This document shows positions 13,191 to 24,400 of a stretch of 64,000 bases of DNA, piece after piece (position 1 is the first letter of the stretch; each line of letters opens with the position of its first letter). Under the pieces are notes generated by a model. That model was given only the letters and a program-made list of their open reading frames with translations. It made no database searches and was not told where the DNA came from. Source of the stretch: Lutjanus erythropterus (taxonomy: Eukaryota > Chordata > Actinopteri > Lutjaniformes > Lutjanidae); assembly GCA_020091685.1 (NCBI GenBank), contig CM034591.1, positions 23,465,312 through 23,529,311 of the forward strand. The letters are read 5' to 3'. Both the position numbers and the translations under genes were made by a program.

Positions 13191-14574
13191 ACTGACTAAT
13201 TATATTTGAGAAACTTAAGTTTCAGCTTACGGGATCTTTTTTCCTTTATTTTTTAAAATCACACAAAAAGACTTGTCAAAAGAGGCATGTAACTCACAGT
13301 ACCTGAGTCGCAAAGTTGTTCAGTTGTATGACAGCATGTTACTGCACAAGCTGCTCTGCCTTGTCAGACAAAATACAACATGCTCTGCTTCCAGTGAACA
13401 TCACTGCTTTAGTATTCTGTGGATAGATCTCTTTAAGACCTGAGGCCAGGTGGAGAGCAGAATTGCAAGCACTTTTGCAACACTAGTACAAGGTGTTGTG
13501 GAATTGTTTTTCTTATTAATAAATGATGGTGTTTCCCGTGATGGAGATGGAACTGCAAAGCAAAATACAGAGCATTTTATGCTCAGAATGCATCCTAGTG
13601 TACAGAAATTTCATTCAGGGGTTTGTAATTACCAAGAAATGGAAGTTTGTTTCACAAACAGAAGCCATGCTGTTTTTATAGTAGGCTACAACAGTGTATG
13701 TTGGTGGAGTAGAAAGAAGAATTTTAATTAAATTTATTGCCTAGTCTATTGTTGTGTTATACTGTAGGTATGATATGAATGAAAACTGTACATTAAAAAC
13801 ACCACACACTACACAGATTAGATGACCAACAAACAAGTTGCTGTTTAGTTATACAAATAAAAACGGTTCATAATTCCACTAAACTATTGATATGAAAATC
13901 TCAGAGGTTGTATGTATTATCAAAGTTGTTAATTAGAGTTACAGATGCTGGAGGACCATTTTCCAACTGATATGATGCGAATGTTGAAAGTAAAATATCT
14001 GTCAGCAGTTACATGTGATTAAACAGTAGACCTCGGGGTTTCGTCATTACAGTTTGTTAGTCCATGCATATAAATTTGACATGTCATTAGATTTTTCTTC
14101 TTGCCCTCAGTGTTCATTATCTGTAGTTTGATAAAGTGTCTTATGATGAATAATTTGAAATAGATTATGCTAATTACTACCTACCAGTGCCATGTTAGAT
14201 AACAGGTTGGGCCAGGGGTATGGAGTTAAAGTAAATTATTGAAAATAATCAGAAGATGAGAATATAATGCTTTGGCTTATGAATAATAGATGGGTACAAA
14301 TTCGATTGATTATGTGCTTGGTTTTCTTCCTGATGAAGGACGAACAACAACAGAACAACAGTATATATACATATATATATGAGGCCAAGAACTTGTTTTT
14401 GAAGCAACTGCCCTGCAAGTAGTTTCACAAAACTAATTTGGCAAAGGAAACAACAACAGATGCTTTCCTATAAACATGTGACATGATGTGGTTTGCAAAT
14501 GAGTAATGAGATACTGATATGAAGCAGAAAGTATAATCACATAGCCAATGTAAAAACAAGTCTTACTTGCTCAG

Positions 14575-15040
14575 GTCTATAGGGGAGGCCGGGGGAAAGA
14601 GTTACTTTTTTTTTTTCTTTTTTAACATTTTCAACCATGACTCACAGACTACTTGAGATAAGCTAGTCATCTTTTGATATAAGAAACACATGTGTGCACT
14701 AATTATCACAGTTGCTTTATTTGCAATACCTACATTAGCATAGTTTGTTCATGTTGATTTTTTAACCAATAGCCTAGAAATAAAATTGATTTAAGTTGAA
14801 ATTTACAGTCATCTAAATTTTAAACAGCAGAAGAAAGACTGAACATCCAAAAAGTAACTTTCATACCCCAAATCTTTTTTTTCATTTTTCTTTCTTTCTT
14901 TTTTTTTTTGTTGATAATTTATGCTGAGGTGAAATGATCCTGCTCCTGTTCCACAGGAAGAGAGAGAAGCCTATTAAACATGTGCAGATTAAGTGTCGTC
15001 GCTCTAGCTTGTATCCAACCGAAGGAGGTGAATGTGTTAC
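14575..15040 (+). repeat. Dispersed repeat, copy 3 (longest), with splice-acceptor-like segment
   Basis: Opens with TATAGGGGAGGCCGGGGG near 14579 and shows the 'catcttttgatat' and 'gtgtgcactaatta' landmarks shared with copies 1 and 2. Near 14937-15010 it has a pyrimidine-rich acceptor-like stretch ending CCACAG, followed by an open frame reading about KREKPIKHVQIKCRRSSLYP. Copy 2 (11768-11830) keeps both the acceptor-like stretch and the start of this frame. The family is not identified; the segment may derive from a captured exon or an element-encoded gene. Confidence 0.6.
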
Positions 15041-16948
15041 ACTTTACCTCAGTCTCCTTACATTTTATAGCTTGTCACTTGACATTGTTTGTACCAAAAC
15101 TGATATATTTATGATATTTTATTAACCCATGATAATGTGATGCAAGGATTCAGGCTCAGAGATTTGACTCAGCATGAGGGACTTGAGAGAAGTTAATCCT
15201 TTAATGGGTCTAAGTCCTTCAGGAAAAAAAAGTAAAGTTGGAGATGTTTTTACTGAGAGAGGTGAGTGTTTTTATTGAACGTTTTAGACAGTTGTCAAAG
15301 CTGTGAAACCCTCTCGGGATTCCCTCTGCAGACAGAAAACTTGACACTCTGTATCTCTGCTACAACATTATCTGTACCTGCCAAAAGAAAGAAAAAAAAA
15401 CAAGGAATTTGATTTTAACTACACAAATCATACTGAATATGTATTTTATGTGTGGGTGACCTCTTTGAGCTAACTCGAGCCGCTTGTCAGAGATCATGTT
15501 TATTCCTGCAGCATCCATAAGTGTTTTTCCAGCCGTTTGAGATTTTTGCCGAGGAGGTCTCCCAGGACACTGGAGTGTGTGCATTAGCAACCTCAGCTCT
15601 CCTTGAGGATGCCAGGCGATTAAGTCAGGGGGAATGATGTCTATCTGAGGGCTTCATGTACTCCCACAGACACAATATGCTGTCTCTTAAGAGCTCATCA
15701 TTCTGTCTGCTCGTTACTGCAGTCACAATATCAATGCTGACATGATGGCCAGTGGCTTTAATGATCTTTGGGTCAAAAACTAAAAAAAAAATGTGTAACT
15801 GAGATTTAACACGACTAAAACGTAGATTCCATTTGCTTAATCTATAAACATAGGAGACATTACAGTCAAAAAACGTATCTGTTATCCATGCATGGTACTT
15901 TTAAACACGTGCAAAGTTGTTTCCAACTAAAACAAGAGTCCAAAAACAGTCCAGATGTTGCAAAAACCAGCTTCATGTCCATTTCATCAGTATACTGTTT
16001 CTAGATATTATTTTAAACCATCTCACTGGACAGTATCACAATATCATACACTGTAAAACTTAATGCTCAAATTAATTAATTTTAATAAGTAGTGAAAATT
16101 TTCTTTCTTGTGTGTTTATTAAACTCATAAATTTCAATTAATGTGAACTTTACTGAACATAAAATAATAAGTTTTTATACATAAAATGATTCATTTCTGT
16201 CAACTTATTACAATGACAGGTGTGAAATAAAATTCTGAGTTGCATGTATGAACATATTTGAGTTGCCTTAATTAATCATTTAAATTTAACTGTAATCAAA
16301 GAGTACATGGATCATTATCTCCAAATATTTAATCTCTGGTATCCTGCCACTTTTGAGTTTATAAACGCAAAAAAAATGTCAACTGATTGCCTCAATTCGT
16401 TGGAGCACTGGTAACTTACTTGGCGTAGTAACAGTGTTGCAGGTTGTTTTTCATCAATGCGTTTCCCAGCATGTGTGACAGCATTGTGTGTGTTTACTAC
16501 TGTTCCATACCCATGAAACCCTGTGGTTAAACTGTGATGAATTTATTAGACTGGGTGCACAAGTAAGATTGGCCATTTGAGCATACTGTGCTATCTCCAC
16601 TGCTTCTGGGAAAGACCAAATGAAACGACTGTCATGAAACATCTTGAGGCTGTAGTGCCACCTTGTGTTTATACTAAGTATTGCATGGCAAAAAGACGTG
16701 ACCTCAATAGATTTCTAATAAATTCTCACTGGTTGTGGCAGCGCTACATAGAATGAATATCTGTAATTTTAGACCACTGTATGTACATTATCTTTTCGTT
16801 ATTCAAGATTTCTCCATGTAGTTTGTTGGCTGCTAAAACTGTGGTACTGATGTACATTTAAGGAGCCCCACACAAGCAGTGAACAATTCATTCGTTTATG
16901 CAACAAGAAGGCATCCAGTTCTTGATTTGTTCCACCTGATTAAAAAGG

Positions 16949-17389
16949 ATGAATCAATGGGTGTTGATTTGTGCTTTCTGTGGTGTGCTGCTCATGAGCG
17001 CTCTGCTCTGTGAGGGCTCTTGTGGAGGTTGCAGATGGAAAGGCTTTAATTCTAATCACTGCTTCCTGCTCCTCTCCACAGGAAAAGTAGCTGATGAGGG
17101 GATCAGGCATATGGAGTACTCAAGTATTATTCACTTTGTGCTGGTATCGCACTGTGAAATGGTTCCCCTAAACAAAACAAATCAGAGTATAAGTGCATGG
17201 CCACATTATCATTATCTACATTCATGCAATTTTTACATTAAATCACAATGGCACAATGATTACATTTTTAACGTAAGGATACCAGAGTATGAGGATCATT
17301 CAATCATTTTGCTCTATGCCACTCACTTCCCTTTAAAGCTTGGGAAGTGGACTGACTCTCTGCTTGCAATTATACAACCACAGATCTGA
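16949..17389 (+). CDS. Possible small secreted-protein frame (unrecognised)
   Basis: A 146-codon frame whose N-terminus (MNQWVLICAFCGVLLMSALL, then CEGS) looks like a signal peptide with a polar start, a hydrophobic core of about 17 residues and a plausible cleavage near residue 24. The remainder has no domain I recognise, and its last few residues run into the left end of the transposon starting near 17373, so the annotated stop is probably not native. A pyrimidine-rich acceptor-like CCACAG near 17082 lies inside the frame, so the start could instead be exon 1 of a spliced gene. It may equally be chance. Confidence 0.2.
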   Translation: MNQWVLICAFCGVLLMSALLCEGSCGGCRWKGFNSNHCFLLLSTGKVADEGIRHMEYSSIIHFVLVSHCEMVPLNKTNQSISAWPHYHYLHSCNFYIKSQWHNDYIFNVRIPEYEDHSIILLYATHFPLKLGKWTDSLLAIIQPQI

Positions 17390-18409
17390 AAAGGTTGGGA
17401 CACCGTGTAAAAAGTGAATAAAAGCAGAATGCAATGATTTGCAAATCCTATATTCCACTGAATAGACAAGATATTTAAGCTGATGAAATGTTTTTCTTTT
17501 TGTAAATATACAGTTATTCAGACTTTGATGCCTGCAAAACATTCCCAATTGGGATAAGGACATGTTTACCACTGGGATACAATATCTTTTCTTTTAACAA
17601 CAGTCAGTAAGGGTTTGGGAACTAAAGACATTAATTGTTGGCATTTTGAAAGTAAAATTCTTTCTTGTTCATTCTTGATATATGACTTCAGTTCCTCAAC
17701 AGTCCAAGGTCTTTCTTGTCATATTTTTTTGCTTCCTAATGCACCATGCATTTCCAATGGCAGACAGGTCTGGGCTGCAGGAAGGCCAGTCTAGTACCTG
17801 AACTATTTTACTACTGTGTGTCAGTCCATTTCAGATGAGCTGAGGCCCCAAAAAGTCAGCAATGTTTCTGGATGTTGTTGATAAATGGCTTTTGCTCTGC
17901 ATGGTACGTAAATTTGTGGATGCAGCAACAAGCTGTGTTTTTTGACATGGATTTTCTGAAGTGTTACCAAGCCTGTGTGGCAGTGCCACCTGAAGATCAA
18001 AGGTCACAGGCATTCAGTGTTGGTTTTCAGCCTTCCTCTCTATGTGCAGAGATTTCTCCAGATTCTCTGAATCTTGTGAAATTATTGACTAGAACATTGT
18101 AAACATTGTTTTCACAAAGTGGTGAACCTTGTCTCACCCTTGCTGTGAGCAACATAGCCTGTTCCAAACAGGTGTTTTTTGAGCATTCCATTTCGTTGCC
18201 CCCGTTCCAACTTTTTTGAAACGTGTTGCAGGCATTAAATTCAGAATGAGTGCATATTTATATAAAATGTTTATCAGTTTCAACATTAAAAACCTTGTCT
18301 TTGTACAGTATTTAAATGAATACAGGTCAACAAGAATGTGCAAATCATTGCATTCTGTTTTTATTTACGTTTTACACCGTGGCCCAACTTTTTTGGATTT
18401 GGGGTTGTA
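17373..18409. mobile_element. TIR DNA transposon, ~1.04 kb, non-autonomous or decayed
   Basis: Both ends carry imperfect inverted repeats of about 70 bp. Left, starting near 17375, is CAACCACAGATCTGAAAAGG; the right end near 18407 is its complement with mismatches (the reverse strand reads CAACCCCAAATCCAAAAAAG). Both are followed inward by 'aatgcaatgatttgca'. A TA dinucleotide flanks each end (17373-17374 and 18408-18409), which fits a TA target duplication as in Tc1/mariner relatives. No transposase frame is intact or recognisable, so the superfamily stays open. Confidence 0.8.
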
Positions 18410-18689
18410 GATTTGTTGCCGACCACCAGGATGTTTTACAGCGTCAGGCAGCTCATTGCCTTTGGTCATCAAAGTTTGAATGAACACCCGACTCAGCTTC
18501 TGCAGACAAGAGCAGGACCACAGAGTGAAACTAAACCCAGCTGTTAAATTTTTCATGGGCCTATCTGTATTCCTTTCAAATTAACGCAGTATTGTCATGA
18601 CATACTATTCATTATTGAGTTTATAAATATTTAAGGGAAAGGAAGATCTATATAATGGTGGATATTTACCAATACAAAGAATTAGTCAT

Positions 18690-19045
18690 TTTCTCTTCCA
18701 CCTCAGCCACTTCGGTCTTCATCTGCTGATCTACTAATATTACCACCTGTTAACCTCAACACAATGGGTGCCAGGGCCTTCTCCCATGCTGCACCTGAAC
18801 TCTGGAACTCTCTTCCCCACCATATCCGTACACTGGACTCTGTTGCAAAATTTAAAACCGCCCTTAAAACCCATCTGTTTAAACTGACTTATTTGCTCTA
18901 ACTCCTTTGCTGGAATCTCGTTTATCTAGTACAGTTACTGATTTTAATTTATTTCTGCTCTATATGTTTTGCTACTGTCGTTTTTGATTGTATGATTTTT
19001 ATGTGAATATTTAAACAGCACCATTCAGACGTGTAAAGATTGAAT
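18690..19045 (+). mobile_element. LINE 3' fragment (CR1/L2/Rex1-like) with ORF2 C-terminus
   Basis: The plus strand at about 18709-18900 reads continuously as the typical C-terminal end of a CR1/L2-clade ORF2. It includes GARAFSHAAPELWNSLPHHI and KTALKTHLFKLTYLL before a TAA stop, followed by an AT-rich 3' tail to about 19045. No upstream reverse transcriptase is present, so the copy is heavily 5'-truncated. The frame is open over about 64 codons, suggesting a fairly young insertion. Lies between the transposon at 17373-18409 and the cyb5b 3' UTR. Confidence 0.85.
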
Positions 19046-19870
19046 GCAACACAGGTGACCACACAGGACACAAGGCTGTGACTCTATCAGAGGCGGCTCC
19101 GTTCACTACAGCTGCCTCATCTAATGACAAAGTGATGACTGTGTGAATGGAGGAGTCTTCAGGGCAGCTTCCATTACAGGTGTTAGTTGAATTAAAGTTT
19201 CAGGCTGTTTAACACCTGCAGCTGTTACTCCAACTACCCTGCACTTGGGTTTGGGCTTATTCTTGTTTCCAGCATCACCCTATCATTTCCAAACTTGTAG
19301 GTAGCCTCAACAATCGCAGAGGTTGGACTTCTGGCTTGAAGGAGCCCGCTGCACTATTCAGAAGCTGATTTCTAGCAATTACAGATGACAGTTTAAGTTA
19401 GTATTCTGTCCTCTCTGGCCAACATTCCCATCATAATTTTCAAGATTAGATTAGATTAGATTTGTCATTGTTGTCCTCCCTTTGATCCTAACTTTATACT
19501 ACAACCATCTGTATTATTTAACAAATCTGTTTATCCTTCTACTGTTTGGTTAATTGTATTTGTCTGACAGCTGCAATGAGTTTCTGAGTAAGATGATTAT
19601 TAACTAAATGGCCATTTGAAGAATAATCTTGATTACACATTGTGATGAATAACCTGTATATATAATTATTTAGGGAGTTATATTAGGGAGTGATATCATC
19701 TTGACCTAGCACATTGATATTTTTGAAATACATATATATTTATATACCCACAATCCATTCAAAAATATCAATGTGCTAGGCCAAGATGATATTGAACAAC
19801 CAATATGTCCATTTGGCTCTAATATATATATTTTTTAAGTGATTCATCCAGTATATCAATGACTAGTCAC
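19046..19870. other. Intergenic spacer between LINE fragment and cyb5b 3' end
   Basis: About 0.8 kb with no coding signal. It holds a short 'gattagattaga' run near 19445 and the inverted repeat at 19693-19792. Confidence 0.6.
19693..19792. repeat. Inverted repeat with 35-nt arms (hairpin or mini-MITE)
   Basis: Arm 19693-19727 (ATATCATCTTGACCTAGCAC onward) and arm 19758-19792 are reverse complements over 35 nt with a single mismatch that would be a G:U pair in one transcribed strand. The loop is about 30 nt and AT-rich. The size fits either a small palindromic MITE or a microRNA-like precursor. There is no clear target duplication and no known microRNA seed that I recognise. Confidence 0.85.
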
Positions 19871-21427
19871 TTCCATTTTTCAAAAGATACATTTTATTCA
19901 AAGAGACTTTTATGACAGGGAATGGCAGTTGAAATGCAAAGACATGGCATATATTTATCTTTTAAGTCAACAAACTACATTTTGACATCTGCAAGTAAAA
20001 ACTGTAGCCACATGTAAAAATAGCAGCAAGTTATACTCAGGAATTTTGAACTTTTGTGAATTTGCAGGTGGTGAATGGACTTAATGTTTTTAAAGTCTTT
20101 GTTGCTAGAACATGCTTCTTTCAATAGTATTATGAAATAAAAATGCCTATTTTAGAATATTCAATGAAAGGAGTGATTTTAGAAATGCAATGCAAAGCTT
20201 AGCTAAACCAAAACATATTTAACAGTTCCGAAATCTGAACAGCAACATAGGGAAGTCAAAAAGTAACTAAAATAGATTATTAAATATGTATAGTGATCAA
20301 CTGCTGCCAGAAAGACATCCATCTATGGCTCTTATGACAACTGTCTGCCTTCATTCAATATGATTCAAACCCTCCAGTGACCGTGCCAGTACCGTTCACC
20401 CAAAACATAGATTTAAGATGCATTACAATGAAACAAAGATCTGAAAAAGCATCAGTTAAATAACAAATGGCATATTGAGGAACAATGAAATTTAAAAACA
20501 GAACAATCAAATAACAAATATTTCTCTTCTTTCAAGCAGTCATACACTGTTAGCTATTATATCTGGGTAATAAAATATCATTGTATGATTACATACTACT
20601 TAAATTTATATTAATCTGTGTCTCATTTACACAATTTCCTGATAACAGAGCTATAGAAAAAGGAGACAGAACACATTCTACCTTAAATAATCACTGATAC
20701 AATAAAATTCTTTTCAAAGAGGGACAGACACAAAGATTTGACACTGTAGTTACATAACTGGAAATATTATGCCATTAAAACCAAGTGATAAATGCAATCA
20801 ATCAAGCATTGCTTAACACCAGACTGTGTAGTAAGGAGTGAAGGGAATAAACTCATGATTCCTATTGAAAGTTAGGCAGCAGTAACATTTCTCACTTTAT
20901 TAAAACTAGGAAAATGCATTAGAAGTTATAATTCAGTGTAAACAGTAGAATGGTTACTGGTTACTGTTAACTGTTACCCTGATTTTGTCACCATTCTGCA
21001 TACCAACAACTTCAAGCTCTCCATTCAATCTATCTGTGTAATGATTGTGTGTATACCAGGCTGCTAACAAAACATTTCTCTGAGCAGGCAAATGGTTAAT
21101 GAGCATACAGAAACCAAACTGGGTCAAATGCATATGAAAGTTTAAGTTAAAGACAACATTTACCATGAATGACAACAGGCATAGTGACAATGAACATACA
21201 AAGAAACTGAAGGCAGACAATTTAATAAAGACTCTGCCCACAACTGTCTATTTGGTGCACTCTAAGTAGACGAACAAGGACAAAAGTACTTTATCAAACT
21301 GTTCCCCTCCTTTTCTTGTTGCAAAGGACGCACACACTCCTAACTTGTGTGCGTTCAAGGAGGTTTTGGTCAAACACTTCAAGGCCTCCAGATGAAAAAG
21401 AATGAGATGGAAACAGGGTGCCAGCAC
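19871..21427 (-). other. cyb5b: Probable cyb5b 3' UTR with poly(A) signals
   Basis: On the minus strand downstream of the cyb5b stop, AATAAA occurs at 20896-20901 (plus-strand TTTATT) and again at 19893-19898, so a 3' UTR of about 0.55 or 1.55 kb is plausible. No repeat element is obvious and no other gene is seen here. Which signal is used cannot be judged from sequence alone. Confidence 0.5.
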
Positions 21428-24400
21428 TCAAGAGGACTTGTGTTCAAACATGTAGTAGCGATACACAATACCAACAACAATTGCAGCAATAGCAGGTATC
21501 AACCACGTGGTCCAGGAGCTGCTGGAAGAAGCAAGAGGAAAAGAATGGACACAACAAGTGAGAAAGGCAGCAGTAAGATTTTAATTATATAGATGATAAC
21601 AATATATCAACAATTAATTGGTCATTAAGAATCACAAGAAAGTGTAATCAATCACATAAAGATCTGACATTAAATTATATGCGTTTACTATGTAGTCTTC
21701 TATGTCGTGTTTCATAGGCTACGCTGTTGGAGAGTGTGTTTACACTGATAATTCAAAAGAAAAATGGGTGGAAACCATAACAGTAATATGGAAATCTGTG
21801 AAAATCATGTATTTAACCATCTGCAGAAAAAAAGCACTATTCAGTTCTGTATTTTTATTTTTACATATATAAAGGGATTCATACACCAAATAGCAAATCA
21901 TTTCCACTTTGTCCCCATTTTTCCTCTCACTTTGTATTTCCAAACGCATTTGCTGACAAGTCAATGACTTGAAAAAGGACTTTGTTAACCACAAACTACA
22001 GTGATCAATGTTCACTTGGAGCCTGACACACAGTGTTCATCATGATGACTCACCTGCATTCCCCTGAATTTGTATCATGTACCACCTGTAGCAGAAAATC
22101 CAAGACACAAGGACACCAATTAAGAGATAGTGACACATTTTTGGATTCAGCAAAAAAAAAAAAAAACATAAACGTAATATCATCTTTATAAATTTTGTTC
22201 CTTTTGTGCTGCAGTTAGGACAAGGTCTGATGAACAGAGAATGAACTTACCTTTGTTGGCTCCTTTTTTCTGTCATCCTACAAAGAAAATCAATAAATTA
22301 GTATGAACTTTTTTACATTATGGATGACAGAAATTACACTCATAAAAAAATAACTGTGACAAAATCTAAATACGACATAGTTAAGGCTACAAAGATCAGC
22401 TCCAGACTTGGTTACGTTAAGATCACTTATAACAATAATTACAACTGAAAGACAGTCAGGACAGTTTCTGCCTGCAACAGTCTTTTTTCTTTTTGCCTAC
22501 AACAGTCTTACAAATTTTGTCAAACCAGTGTTCTTGAAAAGCAAACAAACAAAAAAACACATGCTTCCACAGTTGATTATCTTCACCAGTATTATTACTA
22601 GCTATACAATGTTATATTGATAATTACTGAAATAAAATACAAGGTATGCTTTGCCTTAAAACACAATCTAAATAATAAAATGAAATGAAAAATCGGAAAC
22701 TTTAAAATTCTCTTTGAATGGGCAACTTCAACTTGTCTTATCTCATTTTCTGCTGCTGTGTTGTGTGTGCTGTAGGAGGGGCCCCTCTTGTGATTACTCT
22801 TAGTTAAAAAAACAGCTTTCGTGTGCAAATAGGCTATGTATGAACATGTTTTACTCACTGTAATCACTCCTTTTATTTACACTGGCCAGTAAGAGAGTCT
22901 TTCCTGAAGTGCTTTGAATTTAAGTGACAGATGACAAAATCCAGTCCTTGTTTTGTGCAAAAATGCATTGTATGGTTCAGCTGAAGATAATATACAAGTC
23001 TTAAGTAGTCAGAATCAATCAAATGAACTAAGTCTCATCCAAAGTTATAGTTTTTCTAGCACAAAGTTTCATCTTTGTGTTTCCGCAGATAGTGTTTTCT
23101 CACTGAGCTGCGCTGGAGAGATAATAACAATAGAGTGTTGTTCTAAAAAGGCTGTAACTTCGGAAAATACCAATTTGATGTGTCTATTTCAGACTGCCGA
23201 AGCCTCTTAATAGCTTCATATAAACTTTCAAATATTCTTACACTTAACAAAGACTGTAGATTTTAGCCTCTATCACTACCATTGGAAGCACATTAGTCAG
23301 GAATTCTTCAATTACTTTGAATAGCTATGACAATGACAATGGGAATGATTACAAAAAACAAAAGTAAATTTTCAATGTGATGAGTTATGCCTGGTTTCTA
23401 ACAGATGTATCATTTGGCTTTTGTGTAGAAAAGTTCAGCATTTGCCTCATGCTCTCATTCTCTCACATGCCTGTTTTGAGTCCTCTGGCATACAGTCATG
23501 CTTTTCTGTCCCCCAGGACAGGGTCTTACGCTACATTTGTAGTGCCTGCTGTCTTCCTGGCATGATCTCCAATTGTTGGATTTGCTCAGTTTAATTGGAT
23601 GACCATCCCTCAAAATTTAATAATAACACCCTAATATATCCATATTATTTCTTAACGATGGATGGATGAATGAAAACCAGGAAATAAGAGAAAATGAAAA
23701 CTGAGACTGAATGGGACATAGGAGAGATATTTAAAAAAAAAAATTGAAAACATGTAACTTTACCTTGGCTAAAGTTTTTAACAATTATGAAAAAACAAAC
23801 AAAACAAAACCAGACAATTCACCTCTTTGGTCTTATTTCCTGCTTTCTTTCTGGATAAAAAACTAATGCTCACATGACAACTTTGTCTATAAGGATGTTA
23901 CTGTACAATTAGCAAATAAACACGGTAAACCCAAATTCCTGCAGGACACCATCTTGTGACTCCAAACAACATTTTGTGCAACAATTGGCTCATTTTTTCA
24001 AAGAGCTCTGGTGACCAAATTCATTAATCTGCTTGACTAGGGTCGTTTTAAGCAAGGCCGATGACTTGTTAGAAGTTTAGCATATTTTACAGCAGGATCT
24101 GGACATTATTTAAAGATACTACAGGCAGGACATGAGGCCTCTAAGAGCTGAAAGATCTTACCATGTGAAGCTCTCCAATGAGGTACTGCTGGAGCATCTC
24201 CCTGGCATCTGTGGAATGACCCACATCCTCAAAGCTCTCTGTGGCATCTGCACCCGCCTGCTCCAACAAAACCTCTTCACCTCCCGGATGCTGAAAGCAT
24301 AGAATAGGTCAAAACAGAGCATTTACACTTTTAATGTAATACAGGTCATTTCTATGCTTGATTAATTTTAACCCAAAGTAATGAAAACTCTTGAAAGACT

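Larger units (their letters stand above)
11279..17372. other. Intergenic region downstream of the GPCR gene
   Basis: It begins with the GPCR 3' UTR, whose end is not obvious; AATAAA near 13013-13018 is one possible poly(A) signal. The stretch holds a duplicated block (11365-11960), a degenerate tandem region (13055-13190), a dispersed repeat copy (14580-15040) and a signal-peptide-like open frame at 16949-17389. Otherwise it is AT-rich sequence in which I see no gene. Confidence 0.55.

Noticed and set aside
13450-13731. 93-codon plus-strand frame
   Set aside because: No domain or conservation clue; length is within chance for this composition.
17333-18556. Several overlapping frames around 17.3-18.6 kb
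   Set aside because: They lie in or across the ends of the TIR transposon and reflect its sequence, not a host gene.
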